Source: a virus
Virus record (IMG/VR): IMGVR_UViG_3300042923_001783
Coordinates: 1-34,126 of that record
Direction: 5' to 3' (one strand)
Length of the DNA stretch: 34,126 nt
This document shows positions 1 through 5,566 of the stretch, piece by piece (the first letter of the stretch is position 1; every line of letters begins with the position of its first letter). The position numbers were made by a program, and so were the translations under genes. The notes under the pieces are model-generated. The model was given only the letters and a program-made list of their open reading frames with translations, did no database searches and was not told where the DNA came from.

Positions 1-750
1 CACCGCCTGCTTTGCGGCGATGCCACTAAAGCGGAAGACATCCGCCGCCTTGTGGACGGCAAGTTGTGCAATATGGTCTTTACCGACCCGCCCTACAACG
101 TAGCATACGTTGGTAAAACGGCGGACAGCCTTAAAATTCAAAACGATAGTATGGCTGATGGCGATTTTTACAAGTTTCTTTTACAAGCGTATACAAACAT
201 GCTGGAAGCAGTGGCGCCAGGAGGTGCCATTTATGTGTGTCACGCCGATACCGAAGGTTTGAACTTTCGCAAGGCCATGGTGGATGCCGGCTGGCTGTTA
301 AAGCAATGCCTTGTCTGGGTAAAAAACAGCATGGTGCTAGGCCGCCAGGACTACCACTGGCAACATGAGCCGATTTTGTACGGGTGGAAGCCAGGTGCGG
401 CCCACACTTGGAACAGTGATCGTAAGCAAACTACGATCTGGCCGTTTGACCGGCCCAGCCGGAACAGCGACCATCCGACGATGAAGCCGATAGCTATTCC
501 GACCAATGCCATTCAAAACAGCAGCAAGGCCGGCGATATCGTCCTTGACCTCTTTGGCGGCTCCGGCAGCACGCTCATTGCCGCTGAACAGACTGGACGC
601 ATTTGCTATACCTCGGAAATCGACCCGGTGTATGCCGACGTGATTGTCGCCCGGTATATTGCCCAGGTCGGCAGTGATAAAGGCGTGTTCCTGTTGCGGG
701 ATGGAGAGAAAAAAGCCCATGAGGATGTCGCCCGCGAGGTTGCGGCATGA
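1..750 (+). CDS. Phage DNA methyltransferase (N6-adenine/N4-cytosine type), C-terminal part
   Basis: The frame is open from the first base, so the gene is cut by the window edge. The visible part starts with HRLLCGDAT, the junction normally seen where a ParB-like N-terminal domain runs into a methylase in phage ParB/methyltransferase fusions. Catalytic motif IV reads TDPPYNV. The S-adenosylmethionine-binding motif FGGSGST follows near the end, a motif order (IV before I) that fits a beta-class amino-methyltransferase. It should methylate an exocyclic amino group in phage or host DNA, probably protecting phage DNA from restriction. The target sequence cannot be read from the protein. It ends about 100 bases before the amidoligase block. 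The family call is firm; the presence of an upstream ParB domain is inference from the first residues. Confidence 0.88.
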   Translation, partial: HRLLCGDATKAEDIRRLVDGKLCNMVFTDPPYNVAYVGKTADSLKIQNDSMADGDFYKFLLQAYTNMLEAVAPGGAIYVCHADTEGLNFRKAMVDAGWLLKQCLVWVKNSMVLGRQDYHWQHEPILYGWKPGAAHTWNSDRKQTTIWPFDRPSRNSDHPTMKPIAIPTNAIQNSSKAGDIVLDLFGGSGSTLIAAEQTGRICYTSEIDPVYADVIVARYIAQVGSDKGVFLLRDGEKKAHEDVAREVAA

Positions 751-792
751 TGAGTTCCAACATTGGCGGCTCTCCTTGGTTAAAGAATTAAC

Positions 793-819
793 TTGCTTTC
801 CGCGTGTTCATGGTAACAT
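793..819 (+). promoter_or_regulatory. Promoter-like element, copy A
   Basis: TTGCTT (793-798) and TAACAT (814-819) are separated by 15 bp, two fewer than in the other copies. The element shares the leading ATTAACTTGC with copies F and G, and the downstream CACTGACGAAA with copy G. It lies 35 bases before the degenerate amidoligase start. Because of the short spacer it may be weaker or need an activator. Confidence 0.5.
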
Positions 820-853
820 GTGCACTGACGAAACGCTTAAGGGAGGGCTTTAT

Positions 854-1732
854 ATGGACAAACACAGTTTCAAACTTCGCATGCAGGTTACTGGCCGGGA
901 ACGGAAAGAAGTGGCCGCTCTGATTGCCGCCCACTTTGGCACACAGGCGGTTTACCAGGGAACGCGGGGCTTTGGGTATCTCATCACCGAGCATAGTGGA
1001 CGCGAGTGGCTTGTTGACAAAGAGGGCGCGGTTGTTACCACAGGCACCAAGGAAGACAATGTGGCCGAACTGTTCGCGGTCTTAAAGACATTTGAAGAAA
1101 ACGAAGTAGAAGCGCGAGCCCAGGTGGCAGTGACAATCTCTACCGAGGAACACAACGGCGTGACGCTGCGGAACCTGGTAAATATTCTAGCGGGTAAGGA
1201 GCGGTTGATTACCAAAGCGATGGGCACGGGTCATCCCTTTATTGCCCCGGAAATGGTGGAGGCGATAAACGCTGTCCGCCTCAAAACCATTGAGGACTTT
1301 TTGGAAGCGGCGGGAAGTGAAGCTTCGCCGGGGCTGGCGATTGCTCAGGAAACCATTACCCTGACCTGGTTTGCAGCAACGTTAAACCCGGAGGCCATCG
1401 CTGCCTATATTCAATTTGCCTCTGCGGTAAATGCTATCGCTTTAACTCAGAAATACGCTACACCGCATGCGAAGGAGAGCGCTAATGAGAAATATACCTT
1501 CCGGGTTTGGCTGCTCCGGCTCGGCTTTATTGGCGAGGAGTACAGCGCCAGCAGGAAATTGTTTCTCGGGAGGTTAGAGGGCAACAGTTCTTTCCGTACA
1601 AAGGAGCAAATCTATGAGGCGGTAAAACGACGAAAGACACGTTTAGCTACGAGTAACGCTACGCCTGCGGCTGCCGTTCGAAATGCTCCTAGTGGGCATT
1701 GTAGGGAATTGGCAACAGCTTTAAAAGAGTAA
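854..1732 (+). CDS. Degenerate amidoligase-like protein (probable pseudoenzyme paralog)
   Basis: A 292-residue protein that is clearly a diverged paralog of the amidoligase encoded just downstream. Both share a TLRNLVN-x-x-A-x-KE segment in the middle and a C-terminal NEK(Y/F)TFR-x-WLLRLG-x-IG segment ending in LEGNS. The copy here lacks the family's key motifs. The first strand reads FKLRM where the partner has FGIEIE, the E-V-V-S-P strand is missing, CGIHIHVD is replaced by a stretch without histidines (around residues 89-99), and the EFR motif is absent. Catalysis is therefore unlikely. A role as a regulatory or heteromeric partner, or simple decay, is possible, but the frame is fully intact. 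The ATG at 854 is chosen because GGGAGGG precedes it; earlier in-frame starts would run into the promoter-like element and the upstream gene. Confidence 0.7.
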   Translation: MDKHSFKLRMQVTGRERKEVAALIAAHFGTQAVYQGTRGFGYLITEHSGREWLVDKEGAVVTTGTKEDNVAELFAVLKTFEENEVEARAQVAVTISTEEHNGVTLRNLVNILAGKERLITKAMGTGHPFIAPEMVEAINAVRLKTIEDFLEAAGSEASPGLAIAQETITLTWFAATLNPEAIAAYIQFASAVNAIALTQKYATPHAKESANEKYTFRVWLLRLGFIGEEYSASRKLFLGRLEGNSSFRTKEQIYEAVKRRKTRLATSNATPAAAVRNAPSGHCRELATALKE

Positions 1733-1806
1733 AAGTGTGCTAATTGACGTAAACGTAAGTAATAGTGAGATAATAAAAGAAAAACTGTGTAAATAAGAGA
1801 ATTTAG

Positions 1807-1854
1807 TTGATTTCGTGTGCTTTTGGAGGTAACATGACAGTGACCAAAAGCACA
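1807..1854 (+). promoter_or_regulatory. Promoter-like element, copy B, with flanking inverted repeat
   Basis: TTGATT (1807-1812), 17 bp, TAACAT (1830-1835). An exact 11-bp inverted repeat, TGTGCTTTTGG at 1816-1826 and CCAAAAGCACA at 1844-1854, brackets the -10 box. The left arm lies upstream of the likely transcription start, so the repeat is more likely an operator than an RNA hairpin. The amidoligase ribosome binding site AGGAGG follows directly. Confidence 0.7.
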
Positions 1855-1867
1855 GGAGGTTAGCAGC

Positions 1868-2764
1868 ATGAAAAACCAGTACTTCGGCATCGAAATCGAA
1901 CTCACCGGAATCACAAGATACCAAGCCGCAACAACCATCGCAGCCTATTTTGGTACAAGCCTCGGTCACCAAAGCGCCTCGTATGGGACCTACAAGGTAG
2001 CTGATCGCCAAGGTCGCACCTGGCAAGTGGTTAAAGATGGTAGCATTACGGCTCAGAAAAAAACAAACGGTAGGCGAGCAGCGGCTGGCGACGAATATAA
2101 AGTCGAGGTAGTCTCACCAAAAAGCCGATACGAAGACATCGAAACTGTCCAGGAACTGGTCAGAAGACTTCGCGAGGCAGGCGCGTTCACCAACAGTAGC
2201 TGCGGTATCCATATTCATGTCGATGCCGCCAACCATACCGCCAAAACGCTGCGCAACCTAGTCAATCTGATGGCTAGCAAAGAGGACATGCTCTATAAAG
2301 CCCTTGAAGTCGATGAGGCAAGGATGAGAAGGTTTTGCCAAAAGGTGAATGGCAGCTTGATAGAAGATATTAACCGCACTAAACCTGCGACCATGGAAGC
2401 ACTAAGAACACTTTGGTATAAACCCTATAGCGGTGAAACCAACTACCATTATCATCAAAGTCGATATCATGGCCTGAATTTCCACTCAGTCTTTACGAAA
2501 GGGACGGTGGAATTCAGGCTTTTTAATTCCACCACTCACGCCGGGAAAATCAAGACATACATCCAGCTTTGCCTGGCGATCAGCCACCAGGCGATTGCAC
2601 AAAGGGGCGCGTCAGCCAGAAAAACGGCCACCACGAACGAAAAATTCACCTTTCGGACCTGGCTCCTACGCCTTGGCCTGATCGGCGACGAGTTCAAAAC
2701 GGCCCGGCTACACCTTTTGGAAAAGCTGGAGGGCAACAGCGCCTGGAGATATGCGGCGTCATAA
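1868..2764 (+). CDS. Amidoligase (Amidoligase_2 / COOH-NH2 ligase family)
   Basis: A 298-residue protein with the hallmarks of the glutamine-synthetase-fold amidoligases: FGIEIE at residues 6-11, K-V-E-V-V-S-P near 78-84, SCGIHIHVD near 111-119 (metal-binding histidines 115 and 117) and VEFRLF near 214-219. These enzymes use ATP to join a carboxylate to an amine, forming peptide-like amide bonds. In prophages and mobile elements they are often coded beside gamma-glutamylcyclotransferase-like enzymes, as here. The substrate is unknown: a small metabolite, a cell-wall peptide or a protein side chain are all possible. An AGGAGG site precedes the ATG. The gene has its own promoter-like element (copy B) and follows a motif-less paralog. 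The family call is strong; the biological role is inference. Confidence 0.87.
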   Translation: MKNQYFGIEIELTGITRYQAATTIAAYFGTSLGHQSASYGTYKVADRQGRTWQVVKDGSITAQKKTNGRRAAAGDEYKVEVVSPKSRYEDIETVQELVRRLREAGAFTNSSCGIHIHVDAANHTAKTLRNLVNLMASKEDMLYKALEVDEARMRRFCQKVNGSLIEDINRTKPATMEALRTLWYKPYSGETNYHYHQSRYHGLNFHSVFTKGTVEFRLFNSTTHAGKIKTYIQLCLAISHQAIAQRGASARKTATTNEKFTFRTWLLRLGLIGDEFKTARLHLLEKLEGNSAWRYAAS

Positions 2765-2771
2765 GAACAAA

Positions 2772-2795
2772 GGCAGGGCGGCTTTGCCGCCCGCC
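2772..2795 (+). other. GC-rich intergenic hairpin
   Basis: GGGCGGC at 2776-2782 and GCCGCCC at 2786-2792 form a perfect 7-bp stem with a TTT loop, extendable by outer GG/CC pairs. No T-run follows, so it is not a standard intrinsic terminator. It could slow transcription or protect mRNA ends between the amidoligase and cyclotransferase genes. Confidence 0.5.
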
Positions 2796-2819
2796 TCAAT
2801 AAAGAGTGGAGGAATGATG

Positions 2820-3299
2820 ATGACTAAAATTTACCTGGCTTACGGCAGCAATTTGAATATTGAGCAGATGGCAAGGCGGTGCCCGACCGCGCTGGTATTG
2901 GGATCGACGAAACTCAGGGGATACAAAGCAACCTTTCGGGGCATGGACGGCGGCGCCGTGATGAATATTGAACCGGACGCTGCCGGTGTAGTACCGGTTC
3001 TGCTCTGGGAGATTGAGCCAGCCGATGAGATGGCGCTAGACCGCTATGAAGTCTTCCCTCGACTTTATCGAAAGAAAATCGTAACAGTAACATTTAAGGG
3101 TGAGCGGGTTACGGCGATGGCGTACATTATGAACGAGGGGCCACCGCTTGGTGCGCCAGGCAACGGATATTACTATATCATTCGGCAAGGTTACAAGGAG
3201 GCAGGGTTTGATATCGGCATTCTCCACCGGGCGATAAAGGAATCGGCTTTCCCGGAACAAGAGCTGCGATACAAGCCGAATTATAACTTTAGGTGGTGA
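2820..3299 (+). CDS. Gamma-glutamylcyclotransferase-like protein (AIG2/GGCT fold)
   Basis: A 159-residue protein starting TKIYLAYGSNL. YGSN (residues 8-11) is the substrate-binding loop of the GGCT/AIG2 family, and the segment LDRYEVFPRLYRK near 74-85 carries the likely catalytic glutamate (E77). Family members cyclise gamma-glutamyl groups, releasing 5-oxoproline and a free amine. Next to an amidoligase this enzyme probably trims, recycles or removes what the ligase attaches; that pairing is known from prophage amidoligase operons. Three ATGs stand in a row at 2814, 2817 and 2820. The third is 7 bases from GGAGG and is preferred. No separate promoter is visible, so it is probably co-transcribed with the amidoligase. 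Confidence 0.88.
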   Translation: MTKIYLAYGSNLNIEQMARRCPTALVLGSTKLRGYKATFRGMDGGAVMNIEPDAAGVVPVLLWEIEPADEMALDRYEVFPRLYRKKIVTVTFKGERVTAMAYIMNEGPPLGAPGNGYYYIIRQGYKEAGFDIGILHRAIKESAFPEQELRYKPNYNFRW

Positions 3300-3304
3300 T
3301 AACA

Positions 3305-3553
3305 ATGCGAGTAATGATGAATGACAGAGTATATAGCGGATCGCCGGAAGCGGTGGTCGATGAAATGTGGAACGAGTGCTTTCACCGGGACACATTACCT
3401 CACGTTGAGGAATATATCGCCTATGTGGCTGGCAACGTTTTCAAATTTGCCGGCTTCGGCATTAATATTAACGCCCGGACAATAGAAGAAAAAAGTCGGC
3501 GATTGCTGGAAGGATTAGTAGCTGCGGGTCTTGCGAGAAAAGTGGAGAATTAG
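3305..3553 (+). CDS. Hypothetical phage protein, 82 residues
   Basis: The ATG at 3305 lies behind AGGTGGTG and only a few bases after the cyclotransferase stop, so it is the last gene of the amidoligase unit. The protein is small, mixed in charge and mostly helical in look, with no signal peptide, membrane segment or cysteine motif. I do not recognise a family. Its tight linkage suggests a role in the same process, but nothing in the sequence shows which. Earlier in-frame codons overlap the previous gene and lack a ribosome binding site. Confidence 0.65.
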   Translation: MRVMMNDRVYSGSPEAVVDEMWNECFHRDTLPHVEEYIAYVAGNVFKFAGFGININARTIEEKSRRLLEGLVAAGLARKVEN

Positions 3554-3584
3554 CGAGGAAACGTGTGAAAAGTAAAGATATTCC

Positions 3585-3613
3585 TTGATTTCCTGTACCT
3601 TCAGAGGTAACAT
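3585..3613 (+). promoter_or_regulatory. Promoter-like element, copy C
   Basis: TTGATT (3585-3590), 17 bp ending in CAGAGG, TAACAT (3608-3613), followed by GAACACA as in copies D and E. It stands before two small genes that end in a strong terminator. Confidence 0.7.
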
Positions 3614-3646
3614 GAACACACCAAAGGCGGGAAGGAGACAAGGAAA

Positions 3647-3805
3647 ATGATACTAGGATACCCCCGGAAACTGGTTTCTAAAGAGCTTCAGAAATTGAAT
3701 ATATTTATACCGCCCAGGCAGGTAACAGAAAAAGACGTTCTTTTAATCCACAACATCCGCATGGAGCGGCTCCGGGATAATTTAGCAAGAAGCAGGAGCG
3801 TGTGA
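3647..3805 (+). CDS. Small hypothetical protein, 52 residues
   Basis: Starts MILGYPRKLVSK and ends LARSRSV. A GGAGACAAGG stretch precedes the ATG. It is the first gene behind promoter-like element C and stops one base before the next ATG, which supports translation. It is basic, with helical N- and C-terminal parts joined by a short IPPRQ turn. No family is recognised, and a DNA- or protein-binding accessory role is only a guess. Confidence 0.6.
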   Translation: MILGYPRKLVSKELQKLNIFIPPRQVTEKDVLLIHNIRMERLRDNLARSRSV

Positions 3806-3806
3806 A

Positions 3807-3995
3807 ATGAAATATCCAAAAGGCACCGTTTTTGAATCATACGATGAACCGTATACAGTAGTCGGCACAGTATATATCGTAAACGATAGTTACGTATTGG
3901 TGCCGCAAGATGAGGAAGACACCGACGTGATACTTTATACCGAGGCCGAGATCGAGGAAGGACTGGAAGAAGGCTGGCTGGTTATAAAAAAATAA
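3807..3995 (+). CDS. Small acidic protein, paralog of the 4766-4951 product
   Basis: 62 residues starting MKYPKGTVF. It matches the 4766-4951 product in order: M-K-Y-x-K-G-T, then Y-x-V-V-G, then D-T-D-x-x-x-Y-T-(E/D)-x-E-I-(K/E)-E. The fold looks like a short beta-barrel followed by one acidic helix. The function is unknown. Two related copies within 1 kb, each in its own promoter-terminator unit, point to duplication. It is translationally coupled to the upstream gene (one base between stop and start). Confidence 0.7.
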   Translation: MKYPKGTVFESYDEPYTVVGTVYIVNDSYVLVPQDEEDTDVILYTEAEIEEGLEEGWLVIKK

Positions 3996-4002
3996 GTGAA
4001 TA

Positions 4003-4036
4003 AAAAGGAAGCCGACAGCGGTTTCCTTTTCATTTT
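4003..4036 (+). terminator. Intrinsic terminator after the copy C unit
   Basis: AAAAGGAAGCC (4003-4013) pairs with GGTTTCCTTTT (4020-4030) around a 6-base loop, followed by a T-rich tail. The A-rich left arm means it could also work on the other strand. Confidence 0.85.
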
Positions 4037-4095
4037 TCCTTAAACACGCAATCGTTAGAAAAGGGAGGATAATCGGTGAAAACGGAAGAAATGAG

Positions 4096-4124
4096 TTGAT
4101 TACCTGTGCTTTTAGAGCTATCAT
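4096..4124 (+). promoter_or_regulatory. Promoter-like element, copy D
   Basis: TTGATT (4096-4101), 17 bp ending in TAGAGC, TATCAT (4119-4124), then GAACACAACGAAAG. The 35 bases up to the -35 box closely match those of copy E, so the two units share a longer ancestral segment. Confidence 0.7.
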
Positions 4125-4155
4125 GAACACAACGAAAGAACAGGAGGTCAAAAGG

Positions 4156-4332
4156 ATGAATAACACCCAATGGCTGGAAGAAGGGGTACGGCGAGTCAGA
4201 AAGGATGGCAGTTGGCAGGTCGACAAGAAAGAAGATGCAATAGCCTTGCAAGAGTACGCATTCACAAAATATGGATATGACTTTGTTGCCCGGCGCAGAG
4301 CTTGGATGATAGAAGTAGTTGATAATGACTAG
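4156..4332 (+). CDS. Small hypothetical protein, 58 residues
   Basis: The ATG at 4156 has AGGAGG nearby. An earlier in-frame ATG lies inside the -10 region of copy D and has no ribosome binding site, so it is rejected as a start. The protein begins MNNTQWLEEG and has the look of a short helix, beta hairpin (DGSWQV), helix fold. There is no known motif or membrane segment. It is a single-gene unit with its own promoter and terminator, the layout typical of phage morons (cargo genes). Function unknown. Confidence 0.65.
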   Translation: MNNTQWLEEGVRRVRKDGSWQVDKKEDAIALQEYAFTKYGYDFVARRRAWMIEVVDND

Positions 4333-4361
4333 AAAAGGGAAGCCATTGGCTTCTCTTTTTG
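4333..4361 (+). terminator. Bidirectional terminator between convergent genes
   Basis: GGAAGCC (4338-4344) pairs with GGCTTCT (4348-4354) around ATT. T-runs follow on both strands (TTTTT on plus, CCCTTTT on minus). It separates the 4156 gene from the reverse-strand gene that ends at 4385. Confidence 0.8.
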
Positions 4362-4384
4362 TTGAAGGGCGCTGATATCAAATG

Positions 4385-4630
4385 CTATAACGTAATATCC
4401 ACCATATTATCAGGTGCGGCTTGCACTTTCAGAACGAGCTTACGCCACTCCTCAACAGTAAGGGAGGCTTGGCCGGACTTTACAATATATGCCGTAATAC
4501 GGAAATTCTCAGCAGTGCCAAAACTAGCAACAGAAAGTATTCCATCATAGGCAGCGATAGAGATGCGATCAAAACCAATGATGGGAAGGGCGTGGCTCAG
4601 GAAAGTGTCTTTATAGACGGTTGCTTGCAT
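4385..4630 (-). CDS. Reverse-strand hypothetical protein, 81 residues
   Basis: The only gene on the minus strand. The ATG at 4630 (reading MQATVYKDTF) has a perfect AAGGAGG 9 bases upstream on that strand. A TTG nine bases earlier sits directly against the ribosome binding site and is unlikely. The product is a compact protein with several hydrophobic beta-like stretches (PIIGF, RISIAAY, FRITAYIV) and a C-terminal helix. No family is recognised. It has its own promoter-like sequence and ends at a two-way terminator, so it is an independent unit inserted against the direction of all other phage genes. Confidence 0.7.
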   Translation of the reverse strand: MQATVYKDTFLSHALPIIGFDRISIAAYDGILSVASFGTAENFRITAYIVKSGQASLTVEEWRKLVLKVQAAPDNMVDITL

Positions 4631-4657
4631 GAACGGCAACCTCCTTAAATAAAATGT

Positions 4658-4686
4658 GGATTACCTAGAAAAAAGAAGATAATCAA
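4658..4686 (-). promoter_or_regulatory. Minus-strand promoter-like element
   Basis: Read on the minus strand: TTGATT (4686-4681), 17 bp ending in AGG, TAATCC (4663-4658), then AGGAGG and the 4630 start. Its -35 box faces that of copy E. TAATCAAC (4680-4687) and GTTGATTA (4705-4712) form an exact 8-bp inverted repeat 17 bases apart. Confidence 0.55.
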
Positions 4687-4705
4687 CGAAAACAGAAGAA
4701 ATGAG

Positions 4706-4752
4706 TTGATTAAGTGTGCTTTCAGAGGTAACATGAACACAAGGAAAGCACA
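4706..4752 (+). promoter_or_regulatory. Promoter-like element, copy E, with inverted repeat
   Basis: TTGATT (4706-4711), 17 bp ending in CAGAGG, TAACAT (4729-4734). TGTGCTTTC (4715-4723) and GAAAGCACA (4744-4752) are perfect inverted arms flanking the -10 box, at nearly the same spacing as in copy B. Confidence 0.72.
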
Positions 4753-4765
4753 GGAGGCTAAAATG

Positions 4766-4951
4766 ATGAAATACGGTAAAGGAACCCTTCTTCAACTTAA
4801 AGGCAGCAAACAGAACTACAAAGTAGTTGGCAAATGGCATGACGCTTGCGTACTAGCTTCCGAAGACCCTCGGGATACCGATATTGTGATGTATACAGAC
4901 AGCGAGATCAAGGAGGAAATCGAAGCAGGCCGGATAGCAATTATATTATAG
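4766..4951 (+). CDS. Small acidic protein, paralog of the 3807-3995 product
   Basis: 61 residues starting MKYGKGTLLQ. It shares the MKY-x-KGT start, the Y-K-V-V-G strand and the DTDIVMYT-x-SEI core with the earlier copy. ATGs occur at 4763 and 4766. The second is 8 bases from CAGGAGG and aligns with the paralog's start. It is the only gene between promoter-like element E and a terminator. Function unknown; the fold looks like a small beta-barrel with an acidic C-terminal helix. Confidence 0.7.
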   Translation: MKYGKGTLLQLKGSKQNYKVVGKWHDACVLASEDPRDTDIVMYTDSEIKEEIEAGRIAIIL

Positions 4952-4965
4952 AAGGAAAGTACAGG

Positions 4966-4992
4966 AAGAAGCCATAGCGGGCTTCTTTTTTT
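4966..4992 (+). terminator. Intrinsic terminator just upstream of the terminase operon
   Basis: AAGAAGCC (4966-4973) pairs with GGCTTCTT (4980-4987) around a 6-base loop, followed by more Ts. Only 28 bases separate it from the small terminase start, too few for a full promoter, so late transcription must pass through it or be antiterminated. Confidence 0.8.
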
Positions 4993-5020
4993 ATGGGCGG
5001 AAAAGGGGGGAGCGACCAAA

Positions 5021-5566
5021 ATGGCAGACGAGTGGGGCCGCGTGATTGGCGGCAAAAAATGTATTTCCACCTCAGACCTATGCGAGTTACTGGGCATAGA
5101 CAAATCGACATTGACCTACTGGGTCCGGGACGGATGCCCTAAAGAAGAACACGGCTGGTGGTGTCTCAAAGATATTCTTCGCTGGCGAGGGCTGGTGGGC
5201 GGCGGCGTCCGCACCGAAGGACAGGCGGACGCCGTTGCGCTGAAGGAGCAAAAGTTAAAAGCGGACACGGACCTCAAAAAACTGGCCGCAGCGTCTGCTG
5301 CGATCAAGCTCGGAGAACTCAAGGGCAAATATGTCAGTGCAGAGGAAACCACCGACACCTTGCAGCGATTTTTCATTGTCCTTAAACGTTCGCTCCTGAC
5401 ACTGGGCCGGCGGGTATCGGTGGAAGTGGCCTCGCATGTGGATGCGGTAACCGCGAGGAGGATAGAAAGAATGGTCAATGAGGTAATAACCGATGGGCTC
5501 GAACAAATCAGCATTGACGGAGTCTACACTCCGACGCGCCGGTCAAAGAAAAAGAACTCTTCTTGA
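5021..5566 (+). CDS. Terminase small subunit (Nu1-like)
   Basis: 181 residues with an N-terminal winged-helix DNA-binding region (about 17-60: STSDLCELLGIDKSTLTYWVRDG, as in Nu1/MerR-like heads). A charged coiled-coil stretch (around 68-105) and a C-terminal helical part for assembly with the large subunit follow. The role is to recognise the packaging site and load the large terminase. The ATG follows AAAAGGGGGGAGCG. The 3' end overlaps the large-subunit gene by 74 bases, so the two are translationally coupled. Position and domain order match lambda Nu1; length is also as expected. Confidence 0.85.
   Translation: MADEWGRVIGGKKCISTSDLCELLGIDKSTLTYWVRDGCPKEEHGWWCLKDILRWRGLVGGGVRTEGQADAVALKEQKLKADTDLKKLAAASAAIKLGELKGKYVSAEETTDTLQRFFIVLKRSLLTLGRRVSVEVASHVDAVTARRIERMVNEVITDGLEQISIDGVYTPTRRSKKKNSS

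Noticed and set aside
644-853. Upstream extension of the degenerate amidoligase
   Set aside because: The frame is open, but it overlaps the methyltransferase end and copy A of the promoter-like element. The RBS-supported ATG at 854 aligns with the paralog's start.
2569-2802. Forward frame overlapping the amidoligase end
   Set aside because: No start signal, overlaps the conserved C-terminal amidoligase coding sequence in another frame; a shadow.
4706-4762. ATG within TAACATG as a start for the small genes behind copies D and E
   Set aside because: In frame, but it overlaps the -10 box, so the transcript would not include it, and no ribosome binding site precedes it.
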